DNA of 64,000 bases from Maribacter cobaltidurans (GTDB taxonomy: Bacteria; Bacteroidota; Bacteroidia; Flavobacteriales; Flavobacteriaceae). Made by a program: the position numbers and the translations under genes. The first letter of the stretch is position 1, and the number at the start of each line of letters is the position of its first letter. Location of the stretch: NCBI RefSeq assembly GCF_002269385.1, contig NZ_CP022957.1, forward strand, positions 2,227,001 through 2,291,000, in the 5' to 3' direction. This document shows, piece by piece, positions 7,393 through 15,171 of the stretch. The notes under the pieces were generated by a model. That model was not told the DNA's origin and searched no databases. It worked only from the letters and a program-made list of their open reading frames with translations.

Positions 7393-9222
7393 ATGCATAC
7401 TAACAAATATGGCTTAAGCAGAAATATTCCATCTGAAACCAAGAGAAAAATTAGAAAGGAATGTGGTTTTGGATGCGTAGTGTGTGGTGGTGCTATTTAC
7501 GAGTATGAGCATATAGAACCCGAGTTTGCCGATGCGAGGACTCATGAAGTGGATAAAATCGCCCTGCTATGTGGTAGCTGCCATTTAAAAGTCACTAAAG
7601 GTTTATGGTCAAAAGAGAAAATTTTTGAACATAGAAAAAATCCATTTTCCTTAGAACATGGTAATTCACGCTATTTAATGGATATTAGTGTTCGAAACAA
7701 ATTTCATATTTCCTTAGGTAAATGTGTTTTTATTGATACCAATAATTTAATAGAAATTGACAATAAAGTTATACTGAAAATACTACCGCCAGAAATAAAA
7801 AATACTCCACCAAGGATTATAGCCAATTTTTTTGACCAGCACGGTCGAGAGGTAGCCTCAATTGATAATAATGAATGGATTGGGAACGTGACCGCCTTCG
7901 ACATAGAGTTTATAGGTAGTGAAATATCAATACGAAGTGAAAAATATCAAATTGATTTAAAAATTAAAATTACTCATCCAAACATCATTAATATAAGCAA
8001 AATAAACCTCAAATATAATTCTGGTAGAATTTATGGAGACGCTAAAAGTGGATTTACTTTAAAGTCAAAAAGTACTGAAATTCTCTTTGGTAAAGTAGAC
8101 AGAACATTTCGAAAAGTTAACTACGGAATGCTTATTAAGGGAGGAGATATTTTTCTTTCTGAAACTAAACTGTTCGAGTTTAAAACAAAAAATAAAACCT
8201 CTGTAGAGATAAAACCGGGATACATAAAAGCTGTGGGAGATATAGCCGTTGAAGTCAAAGAAAAAGGGGATCCAAATGGCCAATTTAAGTTTACATCAAC
8301 TGGTCCTAATAAGAATTCATATGTTGAATTTCAGATGCCCTTAGATGATTCGAGGAGGTACTCTATAAATCTAAACAATACCTTGCAGAAAAATTCTTTA
8401 TGTTTTTGCGGTAGTAATATAAAATGGGAAAAATGTTGTAGAAGAAACAAGGGAGCTATAAACTCTATTTTGAAAACAAAAATAATCTCACATTGCATAA
8501 CCGATGTTATCGGAAGACATAAACTAAAGAATGTAATTTTTGATATTAAATATGTAATAAATGAAATACCAACTAAATTATTTGTATCAGAAAAAAACGA
8601 ACTGAAGCTCATTTTCAACTCAGCTAACATACCAAATCTTAATAGAGTTGGGTTTTCTTTAATGCTTTTCGATTGCATAAAGAATAACTTTCATTATTAC
8701 TTGGACAATATATACTCTGATAAAAGACAAGGAGCACTTAGAGATATTAATGAAATATTAATTAGTGTGCCAATTTATGATAGACTTAAACGTAGAGGTT
8801 TTGAAGTAACAAATGCCTTTGAAAAGGAATTTAAATTTATAATGAATTTTGTCAAGCATCCTCCCTTAACGGAGAATTATATGAGTCTTAACAATTTAAA
8901 TTATGCATTTCATCTTATAAGATTAAGTTATGATTGTGACTTTCTAAGTAAAGAGGAACAAAAAGAAGTTTTCGATTTTTATGAAAGTTATTTTCCTCTA
9001 GCGTATGGTATATACAAAGATGTTTTATCCTTTCTTTTGGCTCATAACATATATCAAATCAAAGAATTTAATGAATGCAAGTTGAAAGTGTTACAATACA
9101 TCAATGGCATTTTTCAAGGCGGTTTTGATGAGGCGGTAAAGCATATTGAAACTCATATTTTAAACAAAAATGAAGTCGAAGAAAAATTCGATGGAATTGA
9201 ATTTAATAAACCAAAAAAATAA
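7393..9222 (+). CDS. HNH-type nuclease domain and SEC-C zinc motif protein, accessory gene
   Basis: A 609-residue protein that I do not recognise as a named family. Residues 24-75 form an HNH-like domain: C28-x2-C31, E39-H40 in place of the usual DH, and C60-x2-C63-H64, giving a zinc-bound beta-beta-alpha metal nuclease fold. Residues about 100-330 are beta-rich. Residues 337-349 are a SEC-C motif (CFCGS...KCC), a small zinc site first described in SecA. The last 250 residues look helical and lack visible motifs. Coding is strikingly AT-rich compared with greA and the HIT gene on either side, and a structured element follows the stop, both signs of horizontal gain. A defence or mobile-element role is possible but unproven. 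The ATG at 7393 follows AAAAGG. Confidence 0.8.
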   Translation: MHTNKYGLSRNIPSETKRKIRKECGFGCVVCGGAIYEYEHIEPEFADARTHEVDKIALLCGSCHLKVTKGLWSKEKIFEHRKNPFSLEHGNSRYLMDISVRNKFHISLGKCVFIDTNNLIEIDNKVILKILPPEIKNTPPRIIANFFDQHGREVASIDNNEWIGNVTAFDIEFIGSEISIRSEKYQIDLKIKITHPNIINISKINLKYNSGRIYGDAKSGFTLKSKSTEILFGKVDRTFRKVNYGMLIKGGDIFLSETKLFEFKTKNKTSVEIKPGYIKAVGDIAVEVKEKGDPNGQFKFTSTGPNKNSYVEFQMPLDDSRRYSINLNNTLQKNSLCFCGSNIKWEKCCRRNKGAINSILKTKIISHCITDVIGRHKLKNVIFDIKYVINEIPTKLFVSEKNELKLIFNSANIPNLNRVGFSLMLFDCIKNNFHYYLDNIYSDKRQGALRDINEILISVPIYDRLKRRGFEVTNAFEKEFKFIMNFVKHPPLTENYMSLNNLNYAFHLIRLSYDCDFLSKEEQKEVFDFYESYFPLAYGIYKDVLSFLLAHNIYQIKEFNECKLKVLQYINGIFQGGFDEAVKHIETHILNKNEVEEKFDGIEFNKPKK

Positions 9223-9227
9223 AACAT

Positions 9228-9422
9228 GCGGACAAAAACTGTTTACAACAAAACCTATAAACAATACGGGCTTAGGTTCTAAACGCCAGGCTTAGCGTCT
9301 TTTTATGAAGTCCGCAAAATCTATTGGATTTTGCTCTGGACAAAAAAATAAATCAAAACAAAAGATTTCGCTATGTGCGTGGTGGAAAGCAAAAGTCAGT
9401 TTGCTCTCGTACTATTCATAGC
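9228..9422. repeat. Structured, possibly recombination-associated element after the accessory gene
   Basis: A non-coding stretch with nested inverted repeats: GCGGAC (9228-9233) with GTCCGC (9310-9315); a small ACGC/GCGT hairpin at about 9283-9298 followed by a T-rich stretch, perhaps a terminator; GTCC-GCAAAATC / GATTTTGC-TCT-GGAC (9310-9341), a stem with a 3-nt bulge; and GCTATG (9370-9375) / CATAGC (9417-9422) enclosing AGCAAA/TTTGCT. A bulged two-arm fold resembles attC-like sites of integron cassettes, and I recall similar sequences after accessory genes in flavobacterial genomes, but no integrase is nearby. Its function is inferred only. Confidence 0.45.
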
Positions 9423-9476
9423 TCAACCGTTAAAAGTTAAATTAAACCATCGTACTTTTATTTAAAAATTAAAACC

Positions 9477-9866
9477 ATGGCAACCATCTTTACTAAAATA
9501 ATCAACGGTGAAATACCCTGTTATAAAATTGCAGAGGACGAGAACTATTTGGCATTTTTGGATATCAATCCCAATGCCAAAGGGCATACGCTTTGCATAC
9601 CCAAAGTGGAGGTAGATAAAATCCTGGATTTGGATGAAAAAACCTATATGGGATTAATGGCATTCTCCAGAAAAGTAGGAAAGGCCGTTGAAAAGGCAGT
9701 GGATTGTAAAAGGGTTGGTCTAACGGTCATCGGTCTGGAAGTGCCGCACGTCCATGTGCATTTGATTCCACTGAATTCTATGCAAGACGCCACATTTCAA
9801 AATAAGGTAAAATTATCGGAAGAAGAATTCAAAAAGGTAGCCGAAGCCATCGCTTCTAAACTTTAA
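9477..9866 (+). CDS. HIT family nucleotide hydrolase/transferase
   Basis: 129 residues with the histidine-triad motif HVHVHLIPL at 91-99, preceded by the family patterns FTKIINGEIPCYKI and FLDINPNAKGHTLCIPK. HIT (HINT branch) proteins hydrolyse nucleoside phosphoramidates and related adenylated compounds in the cytoplasm. The triad histidines are present, so it should be active. The 3' end overlaps the convergent membrane protein gene by 11 nt. Its usual neighbour greA is about 2.5 kb upstream, separated by the HNH/SEC-C gene. Confidence 0.93.
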   Translation: MATIFTKIINGEIPCYKIAEDENYLAFLDINPNAKGHTLCIPKVEVDKILDLDEKTYMGLMAFSRKVGKAVEKAVDCKRVGLTVIGLEVPHVHVHLIPLNSMQDATFQNKVKLSEEEFKKVAEAIASKL

Positions 9867-10212
9867 TGGTACCTCCAAGAAAGAAGTAGACTCCAATACC
9901 CACAACCGCAATCATCAGCAAAAGGATTATAAAAAACAGGAATGTAGGTTTTGTTGATTTCTTTTCCGGAACCACGGTCTTTTGATAGTAATCGAACATA
10001 CGTTCAATATCATCGGTCCATTTAACGGGATAAATCATAGAGTTGCATTTTCTGCACACTATTTGGTTCGTTATTTCATTGGTGGTCTTATGGAAGAAGG
10101 CACCGTAAGTATGCTTTTGATAAAAAGTGAGCTTTAAATCCTGATTAAAACACTCGGGACAATTATTCGTTAGTTCTGCTTCCTTAATTACTTTAAGTTT
10201 TTCCTTTGCCAT
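9856..10212 (-). CDS. Small zinc-ribbon membrane protein, function unknown
   Basis: 118 residues. The N-terminal cytoplasmic part has two Cys pairs, C18-x2-C21 (CPEC) and C53-x2-C56 (CRKC), that would form a zinc ribbon. A single transmembrane segment spans about 90-112 and the tail is very short. The gene starts 2 nt after the upstream histidine kinase stop, so the two are very likely co-transcribed and may act together. I do not recognise a named family. Confidence 0.75.
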   Translation of the reverse strand: MAKEKLKVIKEAELTNNCPECFNQDLKLTFYQKHTYGAFFHKTTNEITNQIVCRKCNSMIYPVKWTDDIERMFDYYQKTVVPEKKSTKPTFLFFIILLLMIAVVGIGVYFFLGGTIKV

Positions 10213-10214
10213 GA

Positions 10215-11363
10215 CTATTGATGTACTTTAAGTGTGATTTGCATGATGGTTCCTTCTTTTCCTGAGGAAAGCACTTTTATTTTTCCGTTATGATACTCCT
10301 CAACAATTCTTTTAACAAGGGATAGGCCCAAGCCCCATCCTCGTTTTTTCGTAGTTACTCCAGGGTTAAAAATAGTATTAAAATTACTTTTGGAGATTCC
10401 ATGACCGGTATCGGCTATAAGAATGTTCACGAATTTTCCATTGGGTACTATTTCAATAGCGATGCTTCCTTTACCCTTCATTGCATCGATACCGTTTTTG
10501 ACCAGATTCTCTATGGTCCAATTGTAGAGGGATTTGTTCAGAAGTACAGGTGTACTTTCCACATCAGATTTAAAGGAAAAGTGAATCAGTTTAGAACTCC
10601 TCCTTTTAAGATAATCATAAGCATTCTTTGTCTCTTTGACAATATCACACTTGTCAAGTGTAGGAAGGGAACCTATCTTGGAAAACCGTTCCGTAATTGT
10701 CTGCAAGCGGGCAATGTCCTTCTCAATTTCCTTGGTGATGTCGGGATTAATATTTTCGGTTTTTAATATTTCGTTCCAACCAAGAAGGGAGGAAAGCGGG
10801 GTTCCAATTTGGTGTGCGGTTTCCTTTGCCATACCTGCCCAAAGCTTGTTTTGTTCCGAGGCCTTGTTGGTCTTGAACAAGAAATAAATAACGGCCCCAA
10901 AAAGTAGGATGATCAAAAGTAAGGCGATGGGGTAGAACTTCAATTTGTTTAAAACTTCGGAATTTCCGTAATACAGGGTTGCCAAATGTTCTCCCTGTTG
11001 GTCTATGGAAATAGGTATGTTTTCGTCCTGGAACTGTCGTAATTTTTTGGAAATATACAAGGAATCCGAAGCCAGCTCCGGTGGAATATTGTTCACGCGG
11101 ATGGAGCTGTCCTTGTTTATAAGTATCATAGGTGTTGAGGTATTGTTTTGAAATACCTTTAAATGAAGACTCCCCAGATCCACGTTTTCCGCAGATTGCA
11201 GGAATTCTGATTGGGCCGTGGCCCAAATCTCCATTTTTAAACGCTCCTCTTCCTTAAAAGTCTTAAAAAAACTATTGGTGTTCCATAGAATCAAGCTCAC
11301 TACGATAAAAGAGCCAATTACAAGGAATATATTGGAAGTCTTGTTCTTAGGACTAAAATTCAT
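10215..11363 (-). CDS. Membrane sensor histidine kinase
   Basis: 382 residues from the ATG at 11363; a longer frame exists upstream, but the chosen start gives a normal basic N-terminus directly before the first membrane helix. Transmembrane segments at about 12-28 and 143-163 enclose a periplasmic domain. The HisKA box is KETAHQIGTPLSSLLGW with H184, and the HATPase domain has NLVKNGIDAM, DTGHGIS and GWGLGLSLVKRI. The AHxxGTPLS box is characteristic of a flavobacterial kinase subgroup. No response regulator is adjacent, so its partner is elsewhere. It is followed by a co-transcribed zinc-ribbon membrane protein. Confidence 0.92.
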   Translation of the reverse strand: MNFSPKNKTSNIFLVIGSFIVVSLILWNTNSFFKTFKEEERLKMEIWATAQSEFLQSAENVDLGSLHLKVFQNNTSTPMILINKDSSIRVNNIPPELASDSLYISKKLRQFQDENIPISIDQQGEHLATLYYGNSEVLNKLKFYPIALLLIILLFGAVIYFLFKTNKASEQNKLWAGMAKETAHQIGTPLSSLLGWNEILKTENINPDITKEIEKDIARLQTITERFSKIGSLPTLDKCDIVKETKNAYDYLKRRSSKLIHFSFKSDVESTPVLLNKSLYNWTIENLVKNGIDAMKGKGSIAIEIVPNGKFVNILIADTGHGISKSNFNTIFNPGVTTKKRGWGLGLSLVKRIVEEYHNGKIKVLSSGKEGTIMQITLKVHQ

Positions 11364-11454
11364 CCAAAATTTTTGTTCTATTAAAGATAACCTAAAATGT
11401 AAATATTTGTTGTGTATTGATCGACCTACTGTTTTATTCCCCACTCATTTTGTT

Positions 11455-11462
11455 TACTTTTG
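11455..11462 (+). promoter_or_regulatory. Probable -7 promoter box of the DUF3127 gene
   Basis: TACTTTTG matches TAnnTTTG exactly and ends 25 nt before the ATG at 11488. No convincing -33 element is seen. Confidence 0.5.
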
Positions 11463-11487
11463 GTTTCTGTAGTAAAAGAGTATCAAG

Positions 11488-11862
11488 ATGGAATTAGAAG
11501 GAAAAATTAAATTAATAGGAGATACTAAAACGTTTGGAAACAACGGTTTTAGAAAACGAGAAGTGGTTGTGACCACAGATGAACAATATCCTCAACATAT
11601 CATGGTCGAGTTTGTTCAGGACAAATGTGATTTGTTGAATAACTACGCTGTGGGCCAAGATGTTAAAATTGGCATTAACTTAAGAGGAAGGGAGTGGACC
11701 AATCCACAGGGAGAGATAAAATACTTCAATTCCATACAAGGATGGAGAATAGAAAATCTTCAACCTTCCCAGCCTGAAGGCATGCCGCCAGTACCACCTA
11801 TGGAAGCCTTTGAACCCGCAGACAATCTTAATGAAGAAGATCACGACGACCTTCCTTTTTAA
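11488..11862 (+). CDS. DUF3127 protein with SSB-like acidic tail
   Basis: 124 residues. The first about 90 residues are the DUF3127 domain (MELEGKIKLIGDTKTFGNNGFRKREVVVTT, then the NLRGREWTNPQGEIKYFNSI pattern), which is expected to be a small OB-like beta barrel. A low-complexity proline/acidic linker follows and the protein ends in DHDDLPF. This tail closely resembles the conserved acidic C-terminal peptide of single-stranded DNA-binding protein, which recruits repair and replication enzymes. A role in DNA metabolism is therefore a reasonable inference, not shown. It is divergent from the histidine kinase. Confidence 0.85.
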   Translation: MELEGKIKLIGDTKTFGNNGFRKREVVVTTDEQYPQHIMVEFVQDKCDLLNNYAVGQDVKIGINLRGREWTNPQGEIKYFNSIQGWRIENLQPSQPEGMPPVPPMEAFEPADNLNEEDHDDLPF

Positions 11863-11899
11863 AATTTCGGGAACATTCAATATAACCGGTTAATAAAAC

Positions 11900-12634
11900 T
11901 TGTTTGGCCATAAAAAGTTAAACAAGTTTTTACGTTTTTGGCCAATTTGTTATTTTGAAAATAAAAAATTTTCAAAATTGCAAAAGGGAAGAAGTTCAAT
12001 TTGTTTTTTAGGAGAGGAAATCTACTTCCCTCCGGTAGAGAATGCTAACTCAGAAGGTTTATTGGCAGTAGGTGGCGATTTGTCCCCAGAAAGATTGCTG
12101 CTTGCATACCAAAGTGGAATTTTCCCTTGGTTCAACGAAGATTCCCTAATCCTGTGGTGGAGTCCAGACCCTAGAATGATATTATATCCAAAGGATATAA
12201 AAATTTCGAAAAGTATGCGTAAGGTAATCAGGGAAGATAAATTTAGCCTTTCTGTAAATATGAATTTCAATGAAGTTTTAGAACAATGTTCTTCGATTAA
12301 GAGAGAAGGGCAGGCGGGCACATGGATTACGAAGGAAATGAAAAATGCGTATACCAAATTACATAAAAAAGGAATTGCAAAGTCCTATGAGGTTTGGGAG
12401 AATGGAGATTTGGTAGGGGGGCTTTATGGTGTTGACTTGGGTCATGTATTCTGTGGTGAGAGTATGTTTAGTAAGAGATCCAACGCTTCAAAGTTCGCTT
12501 TTATACATTTGGCAAAGGATTTACAGGAAAAAGGGTACCGATTTATAGATTGCCAATTGTATACGGACCATTTGGCCAGCCTTGGTGCTAGGGAAGTATC
12601 CCGGGAATCCTTTATGGAACAATTAAAGGCTTAG
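11900..12634 (+). CDS. aat: Leucyl/phenylalanyl-tRNA--protein transferase
   Basis: The enzyme moves Leu or Phe from tRNA to N-terminal Arg/Lys of proteins, marking them for ClpS/ClpAP degradation (N-degron pathway). The family pattern is clear: IYFPPVENANSEGLLAVGGDLS, FPWFNEDSLILWWSPDPRMIL, GTWITKEM, SYEVWENGDLVGGLYGV and FCGESMFS. The start is uncertain: no ATG lies near the expected position. The open frame begins at a TTG (11900); another TTG at 11978 and an ATT at 11999 are closer to where the family usually starts, about 5 residues before IYFPP. The upstream 35 residues look non-native. The 3' end overlaps the convergent DUF2490 gene by 12 nt. Confidence 0.93.
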   Translation: MFGHKKLNKFLRFWPICYFENKKFSKLQKGRSSICFLGEEIYFPPVENANSEGLLAVGGDLSPERLLLAYQSGIFPWFNEDSLILWWSPDPRMILYPKDIKISKSMRKVIREDKFSLSVNMNFNEVLEQCSSIKREGQAGTWITKEMKNAYTKLHKKGIAKSYEVWENGDLVGGLYGVDLGHVFCGESMFSKRSNASKFAFIHLAKDLQEKGYRFIDCQLYTDHLASLGAREVSRESFMEQLKA

Positions 12635-13315
12635 TACGAGTTCAGTTAAAAAGAAGAGTTCATTTTCTAAACTCCCTGTGTAGTTTTCCGCTCGGTATTC
12701 TCCTCCTATTTGAAATTTGGTCGTTGGGCTAAGGACCCAACCCAGTTTTGGTGTAATCCTTTGATCGTATTCTGGGGTCATGGATTTTCCTACGCTCAAA
12801 AGGGATTCTGTAGAGATGACCAGATAGGGTTCACCAACATCCAATTTTTCACCCATCAATGGAAAATCCACAGCGAAACGGTACCGAAATCTGTGTACGG
12901 TATTTTCACGGGTAATCCTTTGTTCCGCCCTAAATCTATTTCCATATCGGATGCTACCTTTTTTAAAGGTGACATTGAATTGTTGGGTTAGCCTCAGTTC
13001 ATTGTTCGCTTCGTTATTGAATAAATTCCTAAGTCTGTATTTTATTCCAAAGCCAATACTCTGGTTGTCCCGTGTCCTGAGATTTGAAAAATGGTTGACA
13101 TCCATCTGTCTTACAGTAAGTTGAACATCGGAATCCCTATAAAAAAATGAGCGGTTTTCAATAGAAAAATTATGGGAATAGTTTGGGGTAACGTCATAAT
13201 TGATGGCCACTTGCGGATTCCAATAGCCCGTAAGATTATCCTGTGCCCAGTGTATTGTTGGTACCATCAAGAAAATGAGAAAAAGCAGTATGGTCGTTTT
13301 CTTAATACAAGACAT
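12623..13315 (-). CDS. DUF2490 outer-membrane-type protein
   Basis: 230 residues from the ATG at 13315 (MSCIKKTTILLFLIF), which gives a proper signal peptide; an ATG two codons upstream at 13321 is also possible. The mature part shows alternating beta strands with aromatic girdles (SIGFGIKYRLRNL, RFRYRFAVDFPL), typical of DUF2490 proteins, probable small outer-membrane beta barrels of unknown function. The start overlaps the stop of the preceding gene by 14 nt, so it is translationally coupled to it. Confidence 0.82.
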   Translation of the reverse strand: MSCIKKTTILLFLIFLMVPTIHWAQDNLTGYWNPQVAINYDVTPNYSHNFSIENRSFFYRDSDVQLTVRQMDVNHFSNLRTRDNQSIGFGIKYRLRNLFNNEANNELRLTQQFNVTFKKGSIRYGNRFRAEQRITRENTVHRFRYRFAVDFPLMGEKLDVGEPYLVISTESLLSVGKSMTPEYDQRITPKLGWVLSPTTKFQIGGEYRAENYTGSLENELFFLTELVLSL

Positions 13316-13883
13316 GGTCATAATTGGGAGGTAAGGATTTCCTTGATTTCTTGAAACTACCATCCGACCCAAAAAGCAACTCATATTCATAATAACCAAC
13401 ATCCTTTTTACCCCCTACCATGATTTCATAGTTAATGGTTGGCAAAATCAAATTTTGAAATGCATTATTGATTGTTTTGTCCAATGGTTTCTTGGGGGTA
13501 GCTGGGTATTGTTGCTGAATTCTTTTAATGCGATATTTAGTAAAGGAACTGCTGAGATAATCGGTGATTTTGTGGAATGTTTCTTCGGGTATGTCCACTT
13601 CTTTTATTAAAATTTCAACGTCCTCCAGTACTCCTTTATCATCAAACTCAACGCTATACCATAACCTGTCCTTTTTAAATTTGACTTCATAACTAACTTT
13701 GGCGCTATCCGTTTCGCGATAAAATTTTATACGTCTGGCATCTTCTAACTTCTCTGCTATAAGTTGCAAGGCCGCAGATGGAAATTGAGTTTTTCTAATT
13801 CTATATTCCCTTTCATATTTATTTTGGGCGTTCATAAATGTCCCTAAAAGGATTACGAAAAAAAATATGCTATACTTCTTCAT
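13302..13883 (-). CDS. Secreted protein of unknown function
   Basis: 193 residues from the ATG at 13883. The signal peptide is MKKYSIFFFVILLGTFMNAQ with cleavage before QNKYE. The mature protein is rich in charged residues with mixed alpha/beta character (FYRETDSAKVSYEVKFKKDRLWYSVEFDDKG). The strand pattern around WYSVEFDDKGVLEDVEI recalls PepSY/BLIP-like periplasmic folds, but this is a weak impression. It overlaps tag upstream by 14 nt and the DUF2490 gene downstream, so the three genes form one operon. Confidence 0.75.
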   Translation of the reverse strand: MKKYSIFFFVILLGTFMNAQNKYEREYRIRKTQFPSAALQLIAEKLEDARRIKFYRETDSAKVSYEVKFKKDRLWYSVEFDDKGVLEDVEILIKEVDIPEETFHKITDYLSSSFTKYRIKRIQQQYPATPKKPLDKTINNAFQNLILPTINYEIMVGGKKDVGYYEYELLFGSDGSFKKSRKSLPPNYDHVLY

Positions 13884-14448
13884 ATCTAAAACAACTTGTT
13901 TCATGATCGTTCACCATCCCCGTGGCCTGCATCATGGCATAGACTACGGTACTGCCCACAAATTTGAAGCCTCTCTTTTTTAAGTCTTTACTGATTATGT
14001 CCGAAAGTGGGGTGTTTCCGGGAGCATCCTTGTAGTGGGAAATGCTGTTTTTAATGGGGGAATCATCAACAAACGCCCAGAAGTATTTGCTAAAACTTCC
14101 AAATTCTTTTTGAATTTCCATAAAGGCAGTGGCGTTTGATACCGTTGCGTTTACCTTTAGCTTATTTCTGATTATCCCCTCGTTCTTTAAAAGAGCGTTA
14201 ATTTTTTCTTGCTTGTAGGCGGCAATTTTTTTGTAGTCGAAATTGTCAAAGGCAGCCCTAAAATTTTCCCGTTTTCTTAGGATAGTTATCCAGCTTAACC
14301 CGGCTTGAAAGGTTTCCAAGATCAGGAATTCGAATAGGCTTGAGTCGTCTTTTACGGGTACGCCCCATTCCGTATCATGATATGCCTCGTAAAGGGAATC
14401 ACCTAAGCACCAGCCACAACGTTTTAATTTATTTTGGTTCAATTCCAT
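13870..14448 (-). CDS. tag: DNA-3-methyladenine glycosylase I
   Basis: 192 residues from the ATG at 14448 (E. coli Tag is 187). The N-terminal RCGWCLGDSLYEAYHDTEWG and the C-terminal NDHETSCF contain the zinc ligands (first Cys and His near the N-terminus, His and Cys near the C-terminus) that define the TagI family. The middle has LFEFLILETFQAGLSWITILRKRENF, the helix-hairpin-helix core. It excises 3-methyladenine from alkylated DNA. An upstream in-frame extension of 38 residues is hydrophobic and non-homologous, so it was not used. First gene of a leftward operon with two envelope proteins. Confidence 0.95.
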   Translation of the reverse strand: MELNQNKLKRCGWCLGDSLYEAYHDTEWGVPVKDDSSLFEFLILETFQAGLSWITILRKRENFRAAFDNFDYKKIAAYKQEKINALLKNEGIIRNKLKVNATVSNATAFMEIQKEFGSFSKYFWAFVDDSPIKNSISHYKDAPGNTPLSDIISKDLKKRGFKFVGSTVVYAMMQATGMVNDHETSCFRYEEV

Positions 14449-14487
14449 AAGGGTTAAGATAGTACATCCAAATAGGAACAAATGTAA

Positions 14488-14522
14488 AAATTCCCCCCAC
14501 ATAATAGTTGTGAAGGGAATTT
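14488..14522 (-). terminator. Terminator of the 14.5-14.9 kb gene
   Basis: On the minus strand AAATTCCCTTCAC pairs with GTGGGGGGAATTT (imperfect) and is followed by a T-rich stretch. It lies between the secreted protein gene and tag, separating their transcripts. Confidence 0.6.
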
Positions 14523-14548
14523 TGTTTTCGTTTTTATTGAAAATGCAC

Positions 14549-14926
14549 CTAGTTGGTGGCAACGGTAGATTTGTTTCTCAAATCAAGGAATTGCAATTCT
14601 CCGTCTTCCAGGGCATTTGCTATATCGGCTTTAACATACTTGTAGGTGTTAAAAAATTTTTTCCCACTGACCGATGTAAGTTTGACCATGTCATCACCCA
14701 ATACTTTGACCACTTTTACCTTGACATCATCAAGACCTTTGTAATTGGCCACTCCTCCACGCTTTATTATAAAATTTGCCCTTGGGAAATGAATATGGTC
14801 AAAGGGAAGGTTAGTGGTTTTTTGTATGGTGAAAATATCCCCAACCTTAATATCAGCCGTGTCAGTTTGGCTAGTAGCGGCAAAGGATACCAAAAATAAT
14901 GTTAAAAAAGAGAGTAAATGTTTCAT
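14549..14926 (-). CDS. Small secreted protein of unknown function
   Basis: 125 residues with a clear signal peptide (MKHLLSFLTLFLVSFAATSQ). The mature part is a compact beta-rich domain of about 100 residues (IKVGDIFTIQKTT, ANFIIKRGGVANYKGL, VKVVKVLGDDMVKLTSVSGKKFF). It has no cysteine and no sorting domain, so it should be periplasmic. I do not recognise the family. It has its own terminator and a 245-nt upstream region shared with the divergent TetR operon. Confidence 0.75.
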   Translation of the reverse strand: MKHLLSFLTLFLVSFAATSQTDTADIKVGDIFTIQKTTNLPFDHIHFPRANFIIKRGGVANYKGLDDVKVKVVKVLGDDMVKLTSVSGKKFFNTYKYVKADIANALEDGELQFLDLRNKSTVATN

Positions 14927-15122
14927 TGTGCTATCAATTTAGGGTTAATATATAGGTTGTTAAAACAGTTAAAATGATATAGAAAATAGATAGTTAGGAA
15001 TTTCCCCTTTAAATATTATCATATTCTCAAAATCGATACTGTCAAATTTCCAATTCAAAAATAAAAATTAAGATAAACATAAGAGTATCACTTTTGTTAA
15101 AAAAAGTTAAACTTTTAAAAAT

Positions 15123-15139
15123 TAATAGTAATGCTATTA
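15123..15139. promoter_or_regulatory. Probable TetR operator at the exporter operon promoter
   Basis: Perfect inverted repeat TAATAG-N5-CTATTA, preceded 10 nt upstream by GTTAAAC (15106-15112). It overlaps TATCTTAG (15138-15145), a near match to the TAnnTTTG -7 box, and lies 32 nt before the TetR start, so binding would block transcription. A 14/15-identical copy occurs at the other end of the operon (21192-21206). Confidence 0.55.
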
Positions 15140-15171
15140 TCTTAGCGGGTGTAAATTATTAAAATAAGGAG

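Noticed and set aside
7393..9222. HNH gene as a homing endonuclease of an intron
   Set aside because: It does not interrupt a gene, no intron structure is visible, and the protein is much longer than typical homing HNH proteins and has a SEC-C motif.
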